Source of the DNA: Diplolepis rosae | Taxonomy: Eukaryota; Arthropoda; Insecta; Hymenoptera; Diplolepididae | Reading direction: 5' to 3' | Assembly (NCBI GenBank): GCA_030998225.1 | Contig: JAPYXD010000390.1 | Coordinates: 1-64,000 of the forward strand | Length of the DNA stretch: 64,000 bases | In this document: piece by piece, positions 11,560 to 26,100 of the stretch | Numbering within the stretch: position 1 is the stretch's first letter | Layout of the letters: the number at the start of each line of letters is the position of its first letter | Program-made: the position numbers and the translations under genes | The notes under the pieces: generated by a model | The model's database searches: none | What the model was told of the DNA's origin: nothing | What the model saw: the letters and a program-made list of their open reading frames with translations, nothing else

Positions 11560-14500
11560 TTGCATTTGATTTCCTGGATCCAAATGCCAAATAGGAATCA
11601 GGTAGGGTCGTGCAGCAGATTTTTTTTCACCTTTGCAATTTATAAGTCAACAACTGCATTTCTGAAACCATGTAGGATCCGGGTCCAAACATATTTTTGC
11701 ATTTTAATTCCTGGATCCAAATGCAAAATAGGAACCAGGTAGGGTCGGGCAGCAGATTTCCTTTCACCTTTACAATTTATAAGTCAACAACTGCATTTCT
11801 GAAACCATGTAGGATCCGGGTCCAAATATATTTTTGCATTTGAATTCCTGGATCCAAATGCCAAATAGGAATCAGGTAGGGTCGTGCAGCAGATTTTTTT
11901 TCACCTTTACAATTTATAAGTCAAAAACTGCGTTTAAGAAACCATGTAGGATCCGGGTCAAAACATATTTTTGTATTTTAATTCCTGGATCCAAATGCCA
12001 AATAGGAATCAGGTAGGGTCGGGCAGCAGATTTCCTTTCACCTTTACAATTTATAAGTCAACAACTGCATTTCTGAAACCATGTAGGATCCGGGTCCAAA
12101 CATATTTTTATATTTTAATTCCTGGATCCAAATGCAAAATAGGAACCAGGTAGGGCCGGGTAGCAGATTTTCTTTCACCTTTACAATTTATAAGTCAACA
12201 ACTGCATTTCAGAAACCATGTAGGATCCGGGTCTAAACATATTTTTGTATTTTAATTCCTGGATCCAAATGCAAAATAGGAACCAGGTAGGGCCGGGTAG
12301 CAGATTTTCTTTCACCTTTACAATTTATAAGTCAACAACTGCCTTTCAGAAACCATGTAGGATCCGGGTCCAAACATATTTTTGCATTTGAATTCCTGGA
12401 TCCAAATGCCAAATAGGAATCAGGTAGGGTCGGGCAGCAGATTTCCTTTCACCTTTACAATTTATAAGTCAACAACTGCATTTCTGAAACCATGTAGGAT
12501 CCGGGTCCAAACATATTTTTGCATTTTAATTCCTGGATCCAAATGCAAAATAGGAACCAGGTAGGGCCGGGTAGCAGATTTTTTTTCACCTTTACAATTT
12601 ATATGTCAACAACTGCCTTTCAGAAACCATGTAGGATCCGGGTCAAAACATATTTTTGTATTTTAATTCCTGGATCCAAATGCCAAATAGGAATCAGGTA
12701 GGGCCGGGCAGCAGATTTTCTTTCACTTTTACAATTTATAAGTCAACAACTGCCTTTCAGAAACCATGTAGGATCCGGGTCCAAACATATTTTTGCATTG
12801 TAATTCCTGGATCCAAATGCAAAAAGGAACCAGTTAGGGCCGGGTGGCAGATTTACTTTCACCTTTACAATTTGCAAGTCGACAACTGCCTTTCAGAAAC
12901 CATGTAGGATCCGGGTCCAAACATATTTTTGTATTTTAATTCCTGGAGGCAAATGCCAAATAGTTATCAGGTAGGGTCTGGCAGCAGATTTCCTTTCACC
13001 TTTACAATTTATAAGTCAACAACTGCCTTTCAGAAACCATGTAGGATCCGGGTCCAAACATATTTTTGCATTTTAATTCCTGGATCCAAATGCAAAATAG
13101 GAACCAGGTAGGGCCGGGTAGCAGATTTTCTTTCACCTTTACAATTTATAAGTCAACAACTGCCTTTCAGAAACCATGTAGGATCCGGGTCCAAACATAT
13201 TTTTGCATTGTAATTCCTGGATCCAAATGCCAAATAGGAATCAGGTAGGGTCGGGCAGGAGATTTCCTTTCACATTTACAATTTATAAGTCAACAACTGC
13301 ATTTCTGAAACCATGTAGGATCCGGGTCCAAACATATTTTTGCATTTTAATTCCTGGATCCAAATGCAAAATAGGAACCAGGTAGGGCCGGGTAGCAGAT
13401 TTTCTTTCACCTTTACAATTTATAAGTCAACAACTGCCTTTCAGAAACCATGTAGGATCCGGGTCCAAACATATTTTTGCATTTGAATTCCTGGATCCAA
13501 ATGCAAAATAGGAAATAGGTAGGGTCGGGCAGCAGATTTCCTTTCACATTTACAATTTATAAGTCAACAACTGCCTTTATTAAACCATGTAGGATCCGGG
13601 TCCAAACATATTTTTGCATTGTAATTCCTGGATCCAAATGCAAAAAGGAACCAGTTAGGGCCGGGTAGCAGATTTACTTTCACCTTTACAATTTATAAGT
13701 CAACAACTGCCTTTCAGAAACCATGTAGGATCCGGGTCCAAACATATTTTTGCATTTGAATTCCTGGATCCAAATGCAAAATAGGAAATAGGTAGGGTCG
13801 GGCAGCAGATTTCCTTTCACATTTACAATTTATAAGTCAACAACTGCCTTTCTGAAACCATGTAGGATCCGGGTCCAAACATATTTTTGCATTCTAATTC
13901 CTGGATCCAAATGCCAAATAGGAATCAGGTAGGGTCGGGCAGCAGATTTCCTTTCACATTTACAATTTATAAGTCAACAACTGCCTTTATGAAACCATGT
14001 AGGATCCGGGTCAAAACATATTTTTGTATTTTAATTCCTGGATCCAAATGCCAAATAGGAATCAGGTAGGGTCGGGCAGCAGATTTCCTTTCACCTTTAC
14101 AATTTATAAGTCAACAACTGCATTTCTGAAACCATGTAGGATCCGGGTCCAAACATATTTTTGCATTTTAATTCCTGGATCCAAATGCAAAATAGGAACC
14201 AGGTAGGGCCGGGTAGCAGATTTTCTTTCACCTTTACAATTTATAAGTCAACAACTGCATTTCTGAAACCATGTAGGATCCGGGTCCAAACATATTTTTG
14301 CATTTTAATTCCTGGATCCAAATGCAAAATAGGAACCAGGTAGGGTCGGGCAGCAGATTTTCTTTCACCTTTACAATTTATAAGTCAACAACTGCATTTC
14401 TGAAACCATGTAGGATCCGGGTCAAAACATATTTTTGTATTTTAATTCCTGGATCCAAATGCCAAATAGGAATCAGGTAGGGTCGGGCAGCAGATTTCCT

Positions 14501-15119
14501 TTCACCTTTACAATTTATAAGTCAACAACTGCATTTCTGAAACCATGTAGGATCCGGGTCCAAACATATTTTTGCATTTTAATTCCTGGATCCAAATGCA
14601 AAATAGGAACCAGGTAGGGCCGGGTAGCAGATTTCCTTTCACCTTTACAATTTATAAGTCAACAACTGCCTTTCAGAAACCATGTAGGATCCGGGTCCAA
14701 ACATATTTTTGCATTTTAATCCCTGGATCCAAATGCAAAATAGGAACCAGGTAGGGCCGGGTAGCAGATTTTCTTTCACCTTTACAATTTATAACTCAAC
14801 AACTGCCTTTCTGAAACCATGTAGTACCCGGGTCCAAACATATTTTTGCATTTTAATTCCTGGATCCAAATGCAAAATAGGAACCAGGTAGGGTCGGGCA
14901 GCAGATTTCCTTTCACATTTACAATTTATAAGTCAACAAATGCCTTTCTTAAACCATGTAGGATCCGGGTCCAAACATATTTTTGCATTTTAATTCCTGG
15001 ATCCAAATGCAAAATAGGAACCAGGTAGGTTCGGGCAGCAGATTTTCTTTCACCTTTACAATTGATAAGTCAATAACTGCCTTTCAGAAACTATGTAGGA
15101 TCCGGGTCCAAACATATTT
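11560..15119. repeat. Left-domain HOR block, 3,560 bp (about 26 monomers)
   Basis: The block starts at the marker with gatttcctgg and ctttgcaattt and is followed by an E unit at 11834. It has the same length as the block at 3483. The unit at 12929 has lost its second GGATCC (cctggaggcaaatgcc), and the unit near 14818 has gtagtacccggg, also found at about 579 and 30131. Confidence 0.75.
13455..13591 (+). repeat. Reference monomer, type D (137 bp)
   Basis: Type D has gcatttgaattcctgg (creating a GAATTC site), aaatgcaaaataggaaatag, gtagggtcgggcagcag, atttcctttcacatttac and often cctttattaaacc at the end. The 10-bp dyad is intact. In the left domain it is usually followed by a C unit or by an A-like unit with ggttcggg. 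The run tttatt at its end reads AATAAA on the minus strand, but nothing suggests that this is used as a polyadenylation signal. Confidence 0.87.
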
Positions 15120-18100
15120 TTGCATTTGATTTCCTGGATCCAAATGCCAAATAGGAATCAGGTAGGGTCGTGCAGCAGATTTTTTTTCACCTTTGCAATT
15201 TATAAGTCTACAACTGCCTTTCATAAACCATGTAGGATCCGGGTGCAAACATATTTGTGCATTTTAATTCCTAGATCCAAATGCAAAATAGGATACATGT
15301 AGGGTTGGGCAGCAGATTTTCTTTCACTTTTACAATTTATAAGTCAACAACTGCATTTCTGAAACCATGTAGGATCCGGGTCCAAACATATTTTTGCATT
15401 TGAATTCCTGGATCCAAATGCCAAATAGGAATCAGGTAGGGTCGTGCAGCAGATTTTTTTTCACCTTTACAATTTATAAGTCAACAACTGCCTTTCAGAA
15501 ACCATGTAGGATCCGGGTCAAAACATATTTTTGTATTTTAATTCCTGGATCCAAATGCCAAATAGGAATCAGGTAGGGTCGGGCAGCAGATTTCCTTTCA
15601 CCTTTACAATTTATAAGTCAACAACTGCATTTCTGAAACCATGTAGGATCCGGGTCCAAACATATTTTTGCATTTTAATTCCTGGATCCAAATGCAAAAT
15701 AGGAACCAGGTAGGGCCGGGTAGCAGATTTTCTTTCACCTTTACAATTTATAAGTCAACAACTGCATTTCTGAAACCATGTAGGATCCGGGTCCAAACAT
15801 ATTTTTGCATTTTAATTCCTGGATCCAAATGCAAAATAGGAACCAGGTAGGGCCGGGTAGCAGATTTTCTTTCACCTTTACAATTTATAAGTCAACAACT
15901 GCCTTTCAGAAACCATGTAGGATCCGGGTCCAAACATATTTTTGTATTTTAATTCCTGGATCCAAATGCCAAATAGGAATCAGGTAGGGTCGGGCAGCAG
16001 ATTTCCTTTCACCTTTACAATTTATAAGTCAACAACTGCATTTCAGAAACCATGTAGGATCCGGGTCCAAACATATTTTTGCATTTTAATTCCTGGATCC
16101 AAATGCAAAATAGGAACCAGGTAGGGCCGGGTAGCAGATTTTCTTTCACCTTTACAATTTATAAGTCAACAACTGCATTTCAGAAACCATGTAGGATCCG
16201 GGTCCAAACATATTTTTGCATTTTAATTCCTGGATCCAAATGCCAAATAGGAATCAGGTAGGGTCGGGCAGCAGATTTCCTTTCACCTTTACAATTTATA
16301 AGTCAACAACTGCCTTTCAGAAACCATGTAGGATCCGGGTCCAAACATATTTTTGCATTGTAATTCCTGGATCCAAATGCAAAAAGGAACCAGTTAGGGC
16401 CGGGTAGCAGATTTACTTTCACCTTTACAATTTGCAAGTCGACAACTGCCTTTCAGAAACCATGTAGGATCCGGGTCCAAACATATTTATGTATTTTAAT
16501 TCCTGGATCCAAATGCCAAATAGGAATCAGGTAGGGTCGGGCAGCAGATTTCCTTTCACCTTTACAATTTATAAGTCAACAACTGCCTTTCAGAAACCAT
16601 GTAGGATCCGGGTCCAAACATATTTTTGCATTTTAATTCCTGGATCCAAATGCAAAATAGGAACCAGGTAGGGCCGGGTAGCAGATTTTCTTTCACCTTT
16701 ACAATTTATAAGTCAACAACTGCCTTTCAGAAACCATGTAGGATCCGGGTCCAAACATATTTTTGCATTTTAATTCCTGGATCCAAATGCCAAATAGGAA
16801 TCAGGTAGGGTCGGGCAGCAGATTTCCTTTCACCTTTACAATTTATAAGTCAACAACTGCATTTCTGAAACCATGTAGGATCCGGGTCCAAACATATTTT
16901 TGCATTTTAATTCCTGGATCCAAATGCAAAATAGGAACCAGGTAGGGCCGGGTAGCAGATTTTCTTTCACCTTTACAATTTATAAGTCAACAACTGCCTT
17001 TCAGAAACCATGTAGGATCCGGGTCCAAACATATTTTTGCATTTTAATTCCTGGATCCAAATGCAAAATAGGAAATAGGTAGGGTCGGGCAGCAGATTTC
17101 CTTTCACATTTACAATTTATAAGTCAACAAATGCCTTTCTTAAACCATGTAGGATCCGGGTCCAAACATATTTTTGCATTTTAATTCCTGGATCCAAATG
17201 CAAAATAGGAACCAGGTAGGGCCGGGTAGCAGATTTACTTTCACCTTTACAATTTATAAGTCAACAACTGCCTTTCAGAAACCATGTAGGATCCGGGTCA
17301 AAACATATTTTTGCATTTTAATTCCTGGATCCAAATGCAAAATAGGAACCAGGTAGGGCCGGGTAGCAGATTTTCTTTCACCTTTACAATTTATAAGTCA
17401 ACAACTGCCTTTCAGAAACCATGTAGGATCCGGGTCCAAACATATTTTTGCATTTGAATTCCTGGATCCAAATGCAAAATAGGAAATAGGTAGGGTCGGG
17501 CAGCAGATTTCCTTTCACATTTACAATTTATAAGTCAACAAATGCCTTTCTTAAACCATGTAGGATCCGGGTCCAAACATATTTTTGCATTGTGAATTCC
17601 TGGATCCAAATGCAAATAGGAACCAGGTAGGGCCGGGTAGCAGATTTACTTTCACCTTTACAATTTATAAGTCAACAACTGCCTTTATTAAACCATGTAG
17701 GATCCGGGTCCAAACATATTTTTGCATTGTAATTCCTGGATCCAAATGCAAAAAGGAACCAGTTAGGGCCGGGTAGCATATTTACTTTCACCTTTACAAT
17801 TTGCAAGTGGACAACTGCCTTTTAGAAACCATGTAGGATCTGGATCCAAACATATTTGTGCATTTTAATTCCTGGATCCAAATGAAAAATAGGAACCAGG
17901 TAGGGCCGGGTAGCAGATTTTCTTTCACCTTTACAATTTATAAGTCAACAACTGCCTTTCAGAAACCATGTAGGATCCGGGTCAAAACATATTTTTGTAT
18001 TTTAATTCCTGGATCCAAATGCCAAATAGGAATCAGGTAGGGCCGGGCAGCAGATTTTCTTTCACTTTTACAATTTATAAGTCAACAACTGCATTTCTGA

Positions 18101-19910
18101 AACCATGTAGGATCCGGGTCAAAACATATTTTTGTATTTTAATTCCTGGATCCAAATGCCAAATAGGAATCAGGTAGGGTCGGGCAGCAGATTTCCTTTC
18201 ACCTTTACAATTTATAAGTCAACAACTGCATTTCTGAAACCATGTAGGATCCGGGTCCAAACATATTTTTGCATTTTAATTCCTGGATCCAAATGCAAAA
18301 TAGGAACCAGGTAGGGCCGGGTAGCAGATTTACTTTCACCTTTACAATTTATAAGTCAACAACTGCATTTCTGAAACCATGTAGGATCCGGGTCCAAACA
18401 TATTTTTGCATTGTAATTCCTGGATCCAAATGCAAAAAGGAACCAGTTAGGGCCGGGTAGCAGATTTACTTTCACCTTTACAATTTATAAGTCAACAACT
18501 GCCTTTCAGAAACCATGTAGGATCCGGGTCCAAACATATTTTTGCATTTTAATTCCTGGATCCAAATGCAAAATAGGAACCAGGTAGGGCCGGGTAGCAG
18601 ATTTTCTTTCACCTTTACAATTTATAAGTCAACAACTGCCTTTCAGAAACCATGTAGGATCCGGGTCCAAACATATTTTTGCATTTTAATTCCTGGATCC
18701 AAATGCCAAATAGGAATCAGGTAGGGTCGGGCAGCAGATTTCCTTTCACCTTTACAATTTATAAGTCAACAACTGCATTTCTGAAACCATGTAGGATCCG
18801 GGTCCAAACATATTTTTGCATTTTAATTCCTGGATCCAAATGCAAAATAGGAACCAGGTAGGGTCGGGCAGCAGATTTCCTTTCACCTTTACAATTTATA
18901 ACTCAACAACTGCCTTTCTGAAACCATGTAGGATCCGGGTCCAAACATATTTGTGCATTTTAATTCCTGGATCCAAATGCAAAATAGGAACCAGGTAGGG
19001 TTGGGCAGCAGATTTCCTTTCACCTTTACAATTTATAAGTCAACAACTGCATTTCTGAAACCATGTAGGATCCGGGTCCAAACATATTTTTGTATTTTAA
19101 TTCCTGGATCCAAATGCCAAATAGGAATCAGGTAGGGTCGGGCAGCAGATTTCCTTTCACCTTTACAATTTATAAGTCAACAACTGCATTTCTGAAACCA
19201 TGTAGGATCCGGGTCAAAACATATTTTTGTATTTTAATTCCTGGTCCAAATGCCAAATAGGAATCAGGTAGGGTCGGGCAGCAGATTTCCTTTCACCTTT
19301 ACAATTTATAAGTCAACAACTGCATTTCAGAAACCATGTAGGATGTTGTTCTAAACATATTTTTGTATTTTAATTCGTGGATCCAAATGCTAAATAGGAA
19401 CCAGCTAGCGCCGGCTAGCAGATTTCCTTTAACCTTTACAATTTATAAGTCAACAACTGCATTTCTGAAACCATGTAGGATCCGGGTCCAAACATATTTT
19501 TGCATTTTAATTCCTGGATCCAAATGCAAAATAGGAACCAGGTAGGGCCGGGTAGCAGATTTTCTTTCACCTTTACAATTTATAAGTCAACAACTGCATT
19601 TCTGAAACCATGTATTATCCGGGTCCAAACATATTTTTGCATTTGAATTCCTGGATCCAAATGCAAAATAGGAAATAGGTAGGGTCGGGCAGCAGATTTC
19701 CTTTCACATTTACAATTTATAAGTCAACAACTGCCTTTCTTAAACCATGTAGGATCCGGGTCCAAACATATTTTTGCATTTTAATTCCTGGATCCAAATG
19801 CAAAATAGGATCCAGGTAGGGTTGGGCAGCAGATTTCCTTTCACCTTTACAATTGATAAGTCAACAACTGCCTTTCAGAAACCATGTAGGATCCGGGTCC
19901 AAACATATTT
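15120..19910. repeat. Left-domain HOR block, 4,791 bp (about 35 monomers)
   Basis: The marker at 15120 matches those at 7043 and 11560, and an E unit follows at 15394. A four-monomer internal duplication is visible: units at 15942, 16079 and 16216 resemble those at 16489, 16626 and 16763, each 547 bp downstream. A strongly altered unit lies at 19341-19440. The length is close to that of the 23186 block. Confidence 0.73.
19341..19440. repeat. Degenerate monomer near a block boundary
   Basis: The first GGATCC has become ggatgttgttc, gggtcc is lost, cctgg is cgtgg, and the G-rich tract reads ccagctagcgccggctag. The tail has ctttaaccttt. The changes cluster in this single unit, and its neighbours are ordinary. 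It lies about four monomers before the 19911 marker. Confidence 0.72.
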
Positions 19911-21964
19911 TTGCATTTGAATTCCTGGATCCAAATGCCAAATAGGAATCAGGTAGGGTCGTGCAGCAGATTTTTTTTCACCTTTACAATTTATAAGTCA
20001 ACAACTGCATTTCTGAAACCATGTAGGATCCGGGTCCAAACATATTTTTGCATTTTAATTCCTGGATCCAAATGCAAAATAGGAACCAGGTAGGGTCGGG
20101 CAGCAGATTTCCTTTCACCTTTACAATTTATAAGTCAACAACTGCATTTCTGAAACCATGTAGGATCCGGGTCCAAACATATTTTTGCATTTGAATTCCT
20201 GGATCCAAATGCAAAATAGGAAATAGGTAGGGTCGGGCAGCAGATTTTCTTTCACCTTTACAATTTATAAGTCAACAACTGCATTTCAGAAACCATGTAG
20301 GATCCGGGTCCAAACATATTTTTGTATTTTAATTCCTGGATCCAAATGCCAAATAGGAATCAGGTAGGGTCGGGCAGCAGATTTCCTTTCACCTTTACAA
20401 TTTATAAGTCAACAACTGCCTTTCAGAAACCATGTAGGATTCGGGTCCAAACATATTTTTATATTTTAATTCCTGGATCCAAATGCAAAATAGGAACCAG
20501 GTAGGGCCGGGTAGCAGATTTTCTTTCACCTTTACAATTTATAAGTCAACAACTGCCTTTCAGAAACCATGTAGGATCCGGGTCCAAACATATTTTTGTA
20601 TTTTAATTCCTGGATCCAAATGCCAAATAGGAATCAGGTAGGGTCGGGCAGCAGATTTCCTTTCACCTTTACAATTTATAAGTCAACAACTGCATTTCTG
20701 AAACCATGTAGGATCCGGGTCCAAACATATTTTTGCATTTTAATTCCTGGATCCAAATGCAAAATAGGAATTAGGTAGGGCCGGGTAGCAGATTTTCTTT
20801 CACTTTTACAATTTATAAGTCAACAACTGCATTTCTGAAACCATGTAGGATCCGGGTCCAAACATATTTTTGCATTTTAATTCCTGGATCCAAATGCAAA
20901 ATAGGAACCAGGTAGGGCCGGGTAGCAGATTTTCTTTCACCTTTACAATTTATAAGTCAACAACTGCATTTCTGAAACCATGTAGGATCCGGGTCCAAAC
21001 ATATTTTTACATCGTAATTCCTGGATCCAAATGCAAAAAGGAACCAGTTAGGGCCGGGTAGCATATTTACTTTCACCTTTACAATTTGCAAGTTTTCAAC
21101 TGCCTTTCAGAAACCATGTAGGATCCGGGTCCAAACATATTTTTGCATTTTAATTCCTGGATCCAAATGCCAAATAGGAATCAGGTAGGGTCGGGCAGCA
21201 GATTTACTTTCACCTTTACAATTTATAAGTCAACAACTGCCTTTCAGAAACCATGTAGGATCCGGGTCAAAACATATTTTTGTATTTTAATTCCTGGTCC
21301 AAATGCCAAATAGGAATCAGGTAGGGTCGGGCAGCAGATTTCCTTTCACCTTTACAATTTATAAGTCAACAACTGCATTTCTGAAACCATGTAGGATCCG
21401 GGTCCAAACATATTTTTGCATTTTAATTCCTGGATCCAAATGCAAATTGGAACCAGGTAGGGTCGTGCAGCAGATTTTCTTTCACCTTTACAATTTATAA
21501 GTCAACAACTGCATTTCTGAAACCATGTAGGATCCGGGTCCAAACATATTTTTGCATTTTAATTCCTGGATCCAAATGCAAAATAGGAACCAGGTAGGGC
21601 CGGGTAGCAGATTTTCTTTCACCTTTACAATTTATAAGTCAACAACTGCATTTCTGAAACCATGTAGGATCCGGGTCCAAACATATTTTTACATCGTAAT
21701 TCCTGGATCCAAATGCAAAAAGGAACCAGTTAGGGCCGGGTAGCAGATTTTCTTTCACCTTTACAATTTATAAGTCAACAACTGCCTTTCAGAAACCATG
21801 TAGGATCCGGGTCCAAACATATTTTTGCATCGTAATTCCTGGATCCAAATGCAAAAAGGAACCAGTTAGGGCCGGGTAGCATATTTACTTTCACCTATAC
21901 AATTTATAAGTCAACAAATGCCTTTCTTAAACCATGTAGGATCCGGGTCCAAACATATTTTTGC

Positions 21965-21990
21965 ATTTCAATTCCTGGATCAAAATAGGA
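21965..21990. repeat. Monomer with 7-bp deletion
   Basis: The sequence ggatcaaaatagg replaces ggatccaaatgcaaaatagg, a loss of 7 bp next to short CAAA repeats. The same deletion is seen at about 60,248, in the other domain. Confidence 0.7.
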
Positions 21991-22479
21991 ACCAGGTAGG
22001 GCCGGGTAGCAGATTTTTTTTCACCTTTACAATTTATAACTCAACAACTGCCTTTCAGAAACCATGTAGGATCCGGGTCCAAACATATTTGTGCATTTTA
22101 ATTCCTGGATCCAAATGCAAAATAGGATCCAGGTAGGGTGGGGCAGCAGATTTTCTTTCACCTTTACAATTTATAAGTCAACAACTGCATTTCTGAAACC
22201 ATGTAGGATCCGGGTCCAAACATATTTTTGCATTTTAATTCCTGGATCCAAATGCAAAATAGGATCCAGGTAGGGTTGGGCAGCAGACTTTCTTTCACTT
22301 TTACAATTTATAAGTCAACAACTGCCTTTCAGAAACCATGTAGGATCCGGGTCCAAACATATTTTTGTATTTTAATTCCTGGATCCAAATGCCAAATAGG
22401 AATCAGGTAGGGTCGGGCAGCAGATTTCCTTTCACCTTTACAATTTATAAGTCAACAACTGCATTTCTGAAACCATGTA

Positions 22480-22615
22480 GGATCCGGGTCAAAACATATT
22501 TTTGTATTTTAATTCCTGGTCCAAATGCCAAATAGGAATCAGGTAGGGTCGGGCAGCAGATTTCCTTTCACCTTTACAATTTATAAGTCAACAACTGCAT
22601 TTCTGAAACCATGTA
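22480..22615 (+). repeat. Reference monomer, type G (136 bp, lost second GGATCC)
   Basis: One base is missing from the second GGATCC, giving cctggtccaaatgcc and a unit of 136 bp. Otherwise it resembles type B. It is recurrent and not random: copies lie near 2.95, 19.2, 21.3, 22.5, 24.4, 27.3, 30.6, 31.95, 32.5, 32.6, 34.8 and 40.3 kb. One deletion event has therefore spread by array turnover. Confidence 0.86.
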
Positions 22616-23185
22616 GGATCCGGGTCCAAACATATTTTTGCATTTTAATTCCTGGATCCAAATGCAAAATAGGAACCAGGTAGGGCCGGGTAGCAGATTT
22701 CCTTTCACCTTTACAATTTATAAGTCAACAACTGCATTTCAGAAACCATGTAGGATCCGGGTCCAAACATATTTTTGCATTTTAATTCCTGGATCCAAAT
22801 GCAAAATAGGAACCAGGTAGGGCCGGGTAGCAGATTTTCTTTCACCTTTACAATTTATAAGTCAACAACTGCATTTCTGAAACCATGTAGTATCCGGGTC
22901 CAAACATATTTTTGCATTTGAATTCCTGGATCCAAATGCAAAATAGGAAATAGGTAGGGTCGGGCAGCAGATTTCCTTTCACATTTACAATTTATAAGTC
23001 AACAACTGCCTTTATTAAACCATGTAGGATCCGGGTCCAAACATATTTTTGCATTTTAATTCCTGGATCCAAATGCAAAATAGGATCCAGGTAGGTTCGG
23101 GCAGCAGATTTTCTTTCACCTTTACAATTGATAAGTCAATAACTGCCTTTCAGAAACTATGTAGGATCCGGGTCCAAACATATTT

Positions 23186-26100
23186 TTGCATTTGATTTCC
23201 TGGATCCAAATGCCAAATAGGAATCAGGTAGGGTCGTGCAGCAGATTTTTTTTCACCTTTGCAATTTATAAGTCAACAACTGCATTTCTGAAACCATGTA
23301 GGATCCGGGTCCAAACATATTTTTGCATTTTAATTCCTGGATCCAAATGCAAAATAGGAATCAGGTAGGGTCGGGCAGCAGATTTTCTTTCACCTTTACA
23401 ATTTATAAGTCAACAACTGCATTTCAGAAACCATGTAGGATCCGGGTCCAAACATATTTTTGCATTTGAATTCCTGGATCCAAATGCCAAATAGGAATCA
23501 GGTAGGGTCGTGCAGCAGATTTTTTTTCACCTTTACAATTTATAAGTCAAAAACTGCATTTCAGAAACCATGTAGGATCCGGGTCAAAACATATTTTTGT
23601 ATTTTAATTCCTGGATCCAAATGCCAAATAGGAATCAGGTAGGGTCGGGCAGCAGATTTCCTTTCACCTTTACAATTTATAAGTCAACAACTGCATTTCT
23701 GAAACCATGTAGGATCCGGGTCCAAACATATTTTTGCATTTTAATTCCTGGATCCAAATGCAAAATAGGAACCAGGTAGGGCCGGGTAGCAGATTTTCTT
23801 TCACCTTTACAATTTATAAGTCAACAACTGCCTTTCAGAAACCATGTAGGATCCGGGTCAAAACATATTTTTGTATCTTAATTCCTGGAGCCAAGTGCCA
23901 AATAGGAATCAGGTAGGGTCGGGCAGGAGATTTCCTTTCACCTTTACAATTTATAAGTCAACAACTGCATTTCTGAATCCATGTAGGATCCGGGTCCAAA
24001 CATATTTTTGCATTTTAATTCCTGGATCCAAATGCAAATTGGAATCAGGTAGGGTCGTGCAGCAGATTTTCTTTCACCTTTACAATTTATAAGTCAACAA
24101 CTGCCTTTCAGAAACCATGTAGGATCCGGGTCAAAACATATTTTTGCATTTTAATTCCTGGATCCAAATGCAAAATAGGAACCAGGTAGGGCCGGGTAGC
24201 AGATTTTCTTTCACCTTTACAATTTATAAGTCAACAACTGCATTTCTGAAACCATGTAGGATCCGGGTCCAAACATATTTTTACATCGTAATTCCTGGAT
24301 CCAAATGCAAAAAGGAACCAGTTAGGGCCGGGTAGCATATTTACTTTCACCTTTACAATTTGCAAGTTTTCAACTGCCTTTCAGAAACCATGTAGGATCC
24401 GGGTCCAAACATATTTTTGTATTTTAATTCCTGGTCCAAATGCCAAATAGGAATCAGGTAGGGTCGGGCAGCAGATTTCCTTTCACCTTTACAATTTATA
24501 AGTCAACAACTGCCTTTCAGAAACCATGTAGGATCCGGGTCCAAACATATTTTTGTATTTTAATTCCTGGATCCAAATGCCAAATAGGAATCAGGTAGGG
24601 TCGGGCAGCAGATTTCCTTTCACCTTTACAATTTATAAGTCAACAACTGCATTTCTGAAACCATGTAGGATCCGGGTCCAAACATATTTTTGCATTTTAA
24701 TTCCTGGATCCAAATGCAAATTGGAATCAGGTAGGGTCGTGCAGCAGATTTTTTTTCACCCTTACAATTTATAAGTCAACAACTGCCTTTCAGAAACCAT
24801 GTAGGATCCGGGTCCAAACATATTTTTGCATTGTAATTCCTGGATCCAAATGCCAAATAGGAATCAGGTAGGGTCGGGCAGCAGATTTCCTTTCACATTT
24901 ACAATTTATAAGTCAACAACTGCATTTCTGAAACCATGTAGGATCCGGGTCCAAACATATTTTTGCATTTTAATTCCTGGATCCAAATGCAAAATAGGAA
25001 CCAGGTAGGGCCGGGTAGCAGATTTTCTTTCACCTTTACAATTTATAAGTCAACAACTGCCTTTCAGAAACCATGTAGGATCCGGGTCCAAACATATTTT
25101 TGCATTTGAATTCCTGGATCCAAATGCAAAATAGGAAATAGGTAGGGTCGGGCAGCAGATTTCCTTTCACATTTACAATTTATAAGTCAACAACTGCATT
25201 TCTGAAACCATTTAGGATCCGGGTCCAAAAAGATTTTTGCATTGTAATTCCTGGATCCAAATGAAAAAAGGAACCAGTTAGGGCCGGGTAGCATATTTAC
25301 TTTCACCTTTACAATTTGCAAGTCGACAACTGCCTTTTAGAAACCATGTAGGATCCGGGTAAAAACATATTTTTGTATTTTAATTCCTGGATCCAAATGC
25401 AAAATAGGAACCAGGTAGGGCCGGGTAGCAGATTTTCTTTCACCTTTACAATTTATAAGTCAACAACTGCATTTCTGAAACCATGTAGTTTACGGGTCCA
25501 AACATATTTTTGCATTTGAATTCCTGGATCCAAATGCAAAATAGGAAATAGGTAGGGTCGGGCAGCAGATTTCCTTTCACATTTACAATTTATAAGTCAA
25601 CAACTGCCTTTATTAAACCATGTAGGATCCGGGTCCAAACATATTTTTGCATTGTAATTCCTGGATCCAAATGCAAAAAGGAACCAGTTAGGGCCGGGTA
25701 GCAGATTTACTTTCACCTTTACAATTTTCAAGTCGACAACTGCCTTTATTAAACCATGTAGGATCCGGGTCCAAACATATTTTTGCATTGTAATTCCTGG
25801 ATCCAAATGCAAAAAGGAACCAGTTAGGGCCGGGTAGCAGATTTACTTTCACCTTTACAATTTTCAAGTCGACAACTGCCTTTCAGAAACCATGTAGGAT
25901 CCGGGTCCAAACATATTTTTGTATTTTAATTCCTGGATCCAAATGCAAAATAGGAACCAGGTAGGGCCGGGTAGCAGATTTTCTTTCACCTTTACAATTT
26001 ATAAGTCAACAACTGCCTTTCTGAAACCATGTAGGATCCGGGTCCAAACATATTTTTGCATTTTAATTCCTGGATCCAAATGCAAAATAGGAACCAGGTA

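Larger units (their letters stand above)
19911..23185. repeat. Left-domain HOR block, 3,275 bp (about 24 monomers)
   Basis: The marker here is an E-like unit (gaattcctgg, gtcgtgcagcag). An A unit followed by an F unit starts 959 bp later (20870) and again 682 bp after that (21552). The mark catgta(t/g)tatccgg at 19609 and 22883 gives the same period (3,274). A unit with a 7-bp deletion lies near 21,980. Confidence 0.75.

Noticed and set aside
13455..13591. AATAAA polyadenylation hexamers on the minus strand (cctttattaaacc)
   Set aside because: They come from one AT-rich variant tract repeated in D units. There is no gene upstream for them to serve.
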